Source: Bordetella parapertussis (GTDB taxonomy: Bacteria > Pseudomonadota > Gammaproteobacteria > Burkholderiales > Burkholderiaceae_B). Taken from it: 6,387 nucleotides of DNA. Positions 5,366-6,387 of this stretch are shown here, piece by piece. The notes under the pieces are model-generated. The model did not search any database, was not told the DNA's origin, and worked only from the letters and a program-made list of their open reading frames with translations. The position numbers were made by a program, and so were the translations under genes. The first letter of the stretch is position 1; every line of letters begins with the position of its first letter. Location of the stretch: NCBI GenBank assembly GCA_945869355.1, contig CAMBPA010000085.1, positions 1 to 6,387 on the forward strand, written 5' to 3'.

Positions 5366-6334
5366 TTACTCCATTTGCAACTTAGCGGCTTCAACAATTT
5401 TTCTCCAGCTTTCGCGTTCTTTGTCCATGAAAGCACCAAACTCTGCGGGAGTGTTGCCGCCCGGGACTCCACCCATTGTTGCGAAGCGTTTTTGGATGTC
5501 AGGCATCGCTAATACTTTTTTCGTCGCTTGCTGAATTTTGTTCACAAGCTCTGCTGGTGTGCCGGCAGGAGCAACGAAACCAAACCAAGCGGTGACGACC
5601 ATGTCCTTGATGCCTGCCTCGGCCATCGTCGGCACATCAGGCAGTTGTGCTGAGCGCTCAGAACCCGTCACGGCGAGAGCACGAAATTGTCCGGAGCGGA
5701 TGAATTCAATCGAGCTCGGTAAATTATCAATCGCGAACGTAACTTGACCGCCCAACAGGGCTGCAACGGCTGGACCCATGCCCTTGAAGGGGATGTGGGT
5801 GAGCGTCAGTCCTGTACGTTGAGAAAACATTTCAGCCGACATGTGTGGAGACTGTCCCGTGCCTGAGGAGGCAAAGGAATAGTTCCCCTTTGGGTCTTTT
5901 TTAATTGCATCAACGAGATCCTTCACCGTTTTGTAGGGTGACTTGCTGTTGACCACGAGCACGTTTGGCACAGAGATCACTAGCGTGATGGGGCTGAAGT
6001 CTGAGTGCTTATACGGAAGCTTTTTGTACAGACTGTAATTGATACCGTTCGGGCCGATATTGCCAAAGCCGATGGTGTAGCCATCGGGCGCTGACTGCAA
6101 TAAGGCTTGGGTGCCGATAATGCCAGCTGCGCCTGCGCGGTTTTCTACTACGACGGTGGTGCCTAGTTCGGCGCCGAGTTTCTCGCTAAGCAGACGGGCG
6201 GTGATATCGGTTGTTCCGCCAGGCGCTGCGGGAACAATCAGGCGGATGGGCTTGTCAGGCCAAGCGGCTTGCGCACTCGGGGCGAGGGCAAGTGCGCAGA
6301 GGCTGATAAGGCTAGCTCGGATTAGGGTTTTCAT
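5366..6334 (-). CDS. Bug/TctC-family periplasmic solute-binding protein, first gene of the CoA-transferase unit
   Basis: A 322-residue Bug/TctC receptor. Compact signal peptide: MKTLIR, hydrophobic core about 8-18, cleavage after AQA at 23, mature start AWPDKP. Motifs: VPAAPGGTTD (34-43; the loop reads AAPGG where the other three copies have PPGG), ENRAGAAGIIG (64-74), APDGYT (82-87), GQSPHMSAE (160-168), HIPFKGMGPA (180-189) and LGGQVTFAID (194-203). The start is supported by AAGGAGA at 6341-6347, six bases upstream. It ends two bases before CoA-transferase subunit A, which suggests that its ligand is the acid, or a precursor of the acid, that the transferase activates. That link is inference from gene order; members of this family are also found beside unrelated enzymes. 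No TctA/TctB partners are in view. It heads the minus-strand unit as far as the window shows. Confidence 0.92.
   Translation of the reverse strand: MKTLIRASLISLCALALAPSAQAAWPDKPIRLIVPAAPGGTTDITARLLSEKLGAELGTTVVVENRAGAAGIIGTQALLQSAPDGYTIGFGNIGPNGINYSLYKKLPYKHSDFSPITLVISVPNVLVVNSKSPYKTVKDLVDAIKKDPKGNYSFASSGTGQSPHMSAEMFSQRTGLTLTHIPFKGMGPAVAALLGGQVTFAIDNLPSSIEFIRSGQFRALAVTGSERSAQLPDVPTMAEAGIKDMVVTAWFGFVAPAGTPAELVNKIQQATKKVLAMPDIQKRFATMGGVPGGNTPAEFGAFMDKERESWRKIVEAAKLQME
5369..5372 (-). promoter_or_regulatory. Shine-Dalgarno site of subunit A within the end of the upstream Bug gene
   Basis: GGAG on the minus strand lies in the last Met-Glu codons of the Bug gene, five bases before the ATG at 5363. 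The upstream stop codon falls between this site and the ATG, so ribosomes finishing the Bug gene are placed to restart on subunit A. Confidence 0.65.
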
Positions 6335-6375
6335 GGGTAGTCTCCTTAGAAGGGGTGTTTTTGGTATTTTGTTGG

Positions 6376-6381
6376 ATTGTA
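6376..6381 (-). promoter_or_regulatory. Possible -10 hexamer for the Bug-CoA-transferase unit
   Basis: TACAAT on the minus strand, 41 bases before the ATG at 6334, matches the sigma70 -10 consensus at five of six positions. The -35 would lie beyond the right edge, so this is only a suggestion. Confidence 0.2.
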
Positions 6382-6387
6382 TGGCCT

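Noticed and set aside
5055..5534. Open frame of 159 codons on the plus strand across the subunit A / Bug junction
   Set aside because: It is antisense to two strongly supported genes and spans their junction. The protein is rich in His, Cys and Arg with no family resemblance, as expected for a shadow frame.

Overview
The window looks like part of a betaproteobacterial chromosome, most likely order Burkholderiales. The main reason is its content: four separate genes for Bug-family (TctC-like) periplasmic solute-binding proteins in 6.4 kb. Large orphan Bug expansions are a hallmark of Alcaligenaceae and Comamonadaceae relatives such as Bordetella, Achromobacter and Cupriavidus. GC content is in the low-to-mid 50s percent by eye, which is low for Bordetella-type genomes; genus cannot be named from the sequence alone. 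Coding density is very high, all seven genes are intact apart from the edge-truncated eutC, and no tRNA, rRNA, CRISPR, insertion sequence or phage gene is visible.

Left module, plus strand (2-1758): the 3' part of eutC, the small subunit of adenosylcobalamin-dependent ethanolamine ammonia-lyase, running in from beyond the left edge. It is followed by a Bug protein gene whose ATG overlaps the eutC stop by four bases (ATGA). The two are therefore almost certainly co-transcribed and translationally coupled, and the large subunit gene eutB is expected just off the left edge. A convergent gap of about 100 bp (1759-1861) with a nested inverted repeat separates this module from the rest.

Right module, minus strand (read from 6334 down to 1862): a Bug gene, then subunits A and B of a class I (succinyl-CoA:3-oxoacid / 3-oxoadipate type) CoA-transferase, with a 2-bp gap and then a 4-bp ATGA overlap. 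A clear Rho-independent terminator (3913-3939) lies directly after subunit B. Two more Bug genes follow, 60 bp apart. The first three genes form a tight unit whose logic would be periplasmic capture of a carboxylate followed by its activation to a CoA thioester in the cytoplasm. The two distal Bug genes are probably expressed separately or by read-through past the terminator.

No membrane component (TctA/TctB) of a tripartite tricarboxylate transporter is present, so all four Bug proteins appear as orphans here. They share the family motifs but differ strongly from one another, which suggests different ligands and not recent tandem duplication. I see no evidence for a wholly new system. The most interesting points are the two couplings of a Bug gene to an enzyme gene (ethanolamine lyase and CoA-transferase) and the placement of the terminator immediately before a ribosome binding site.
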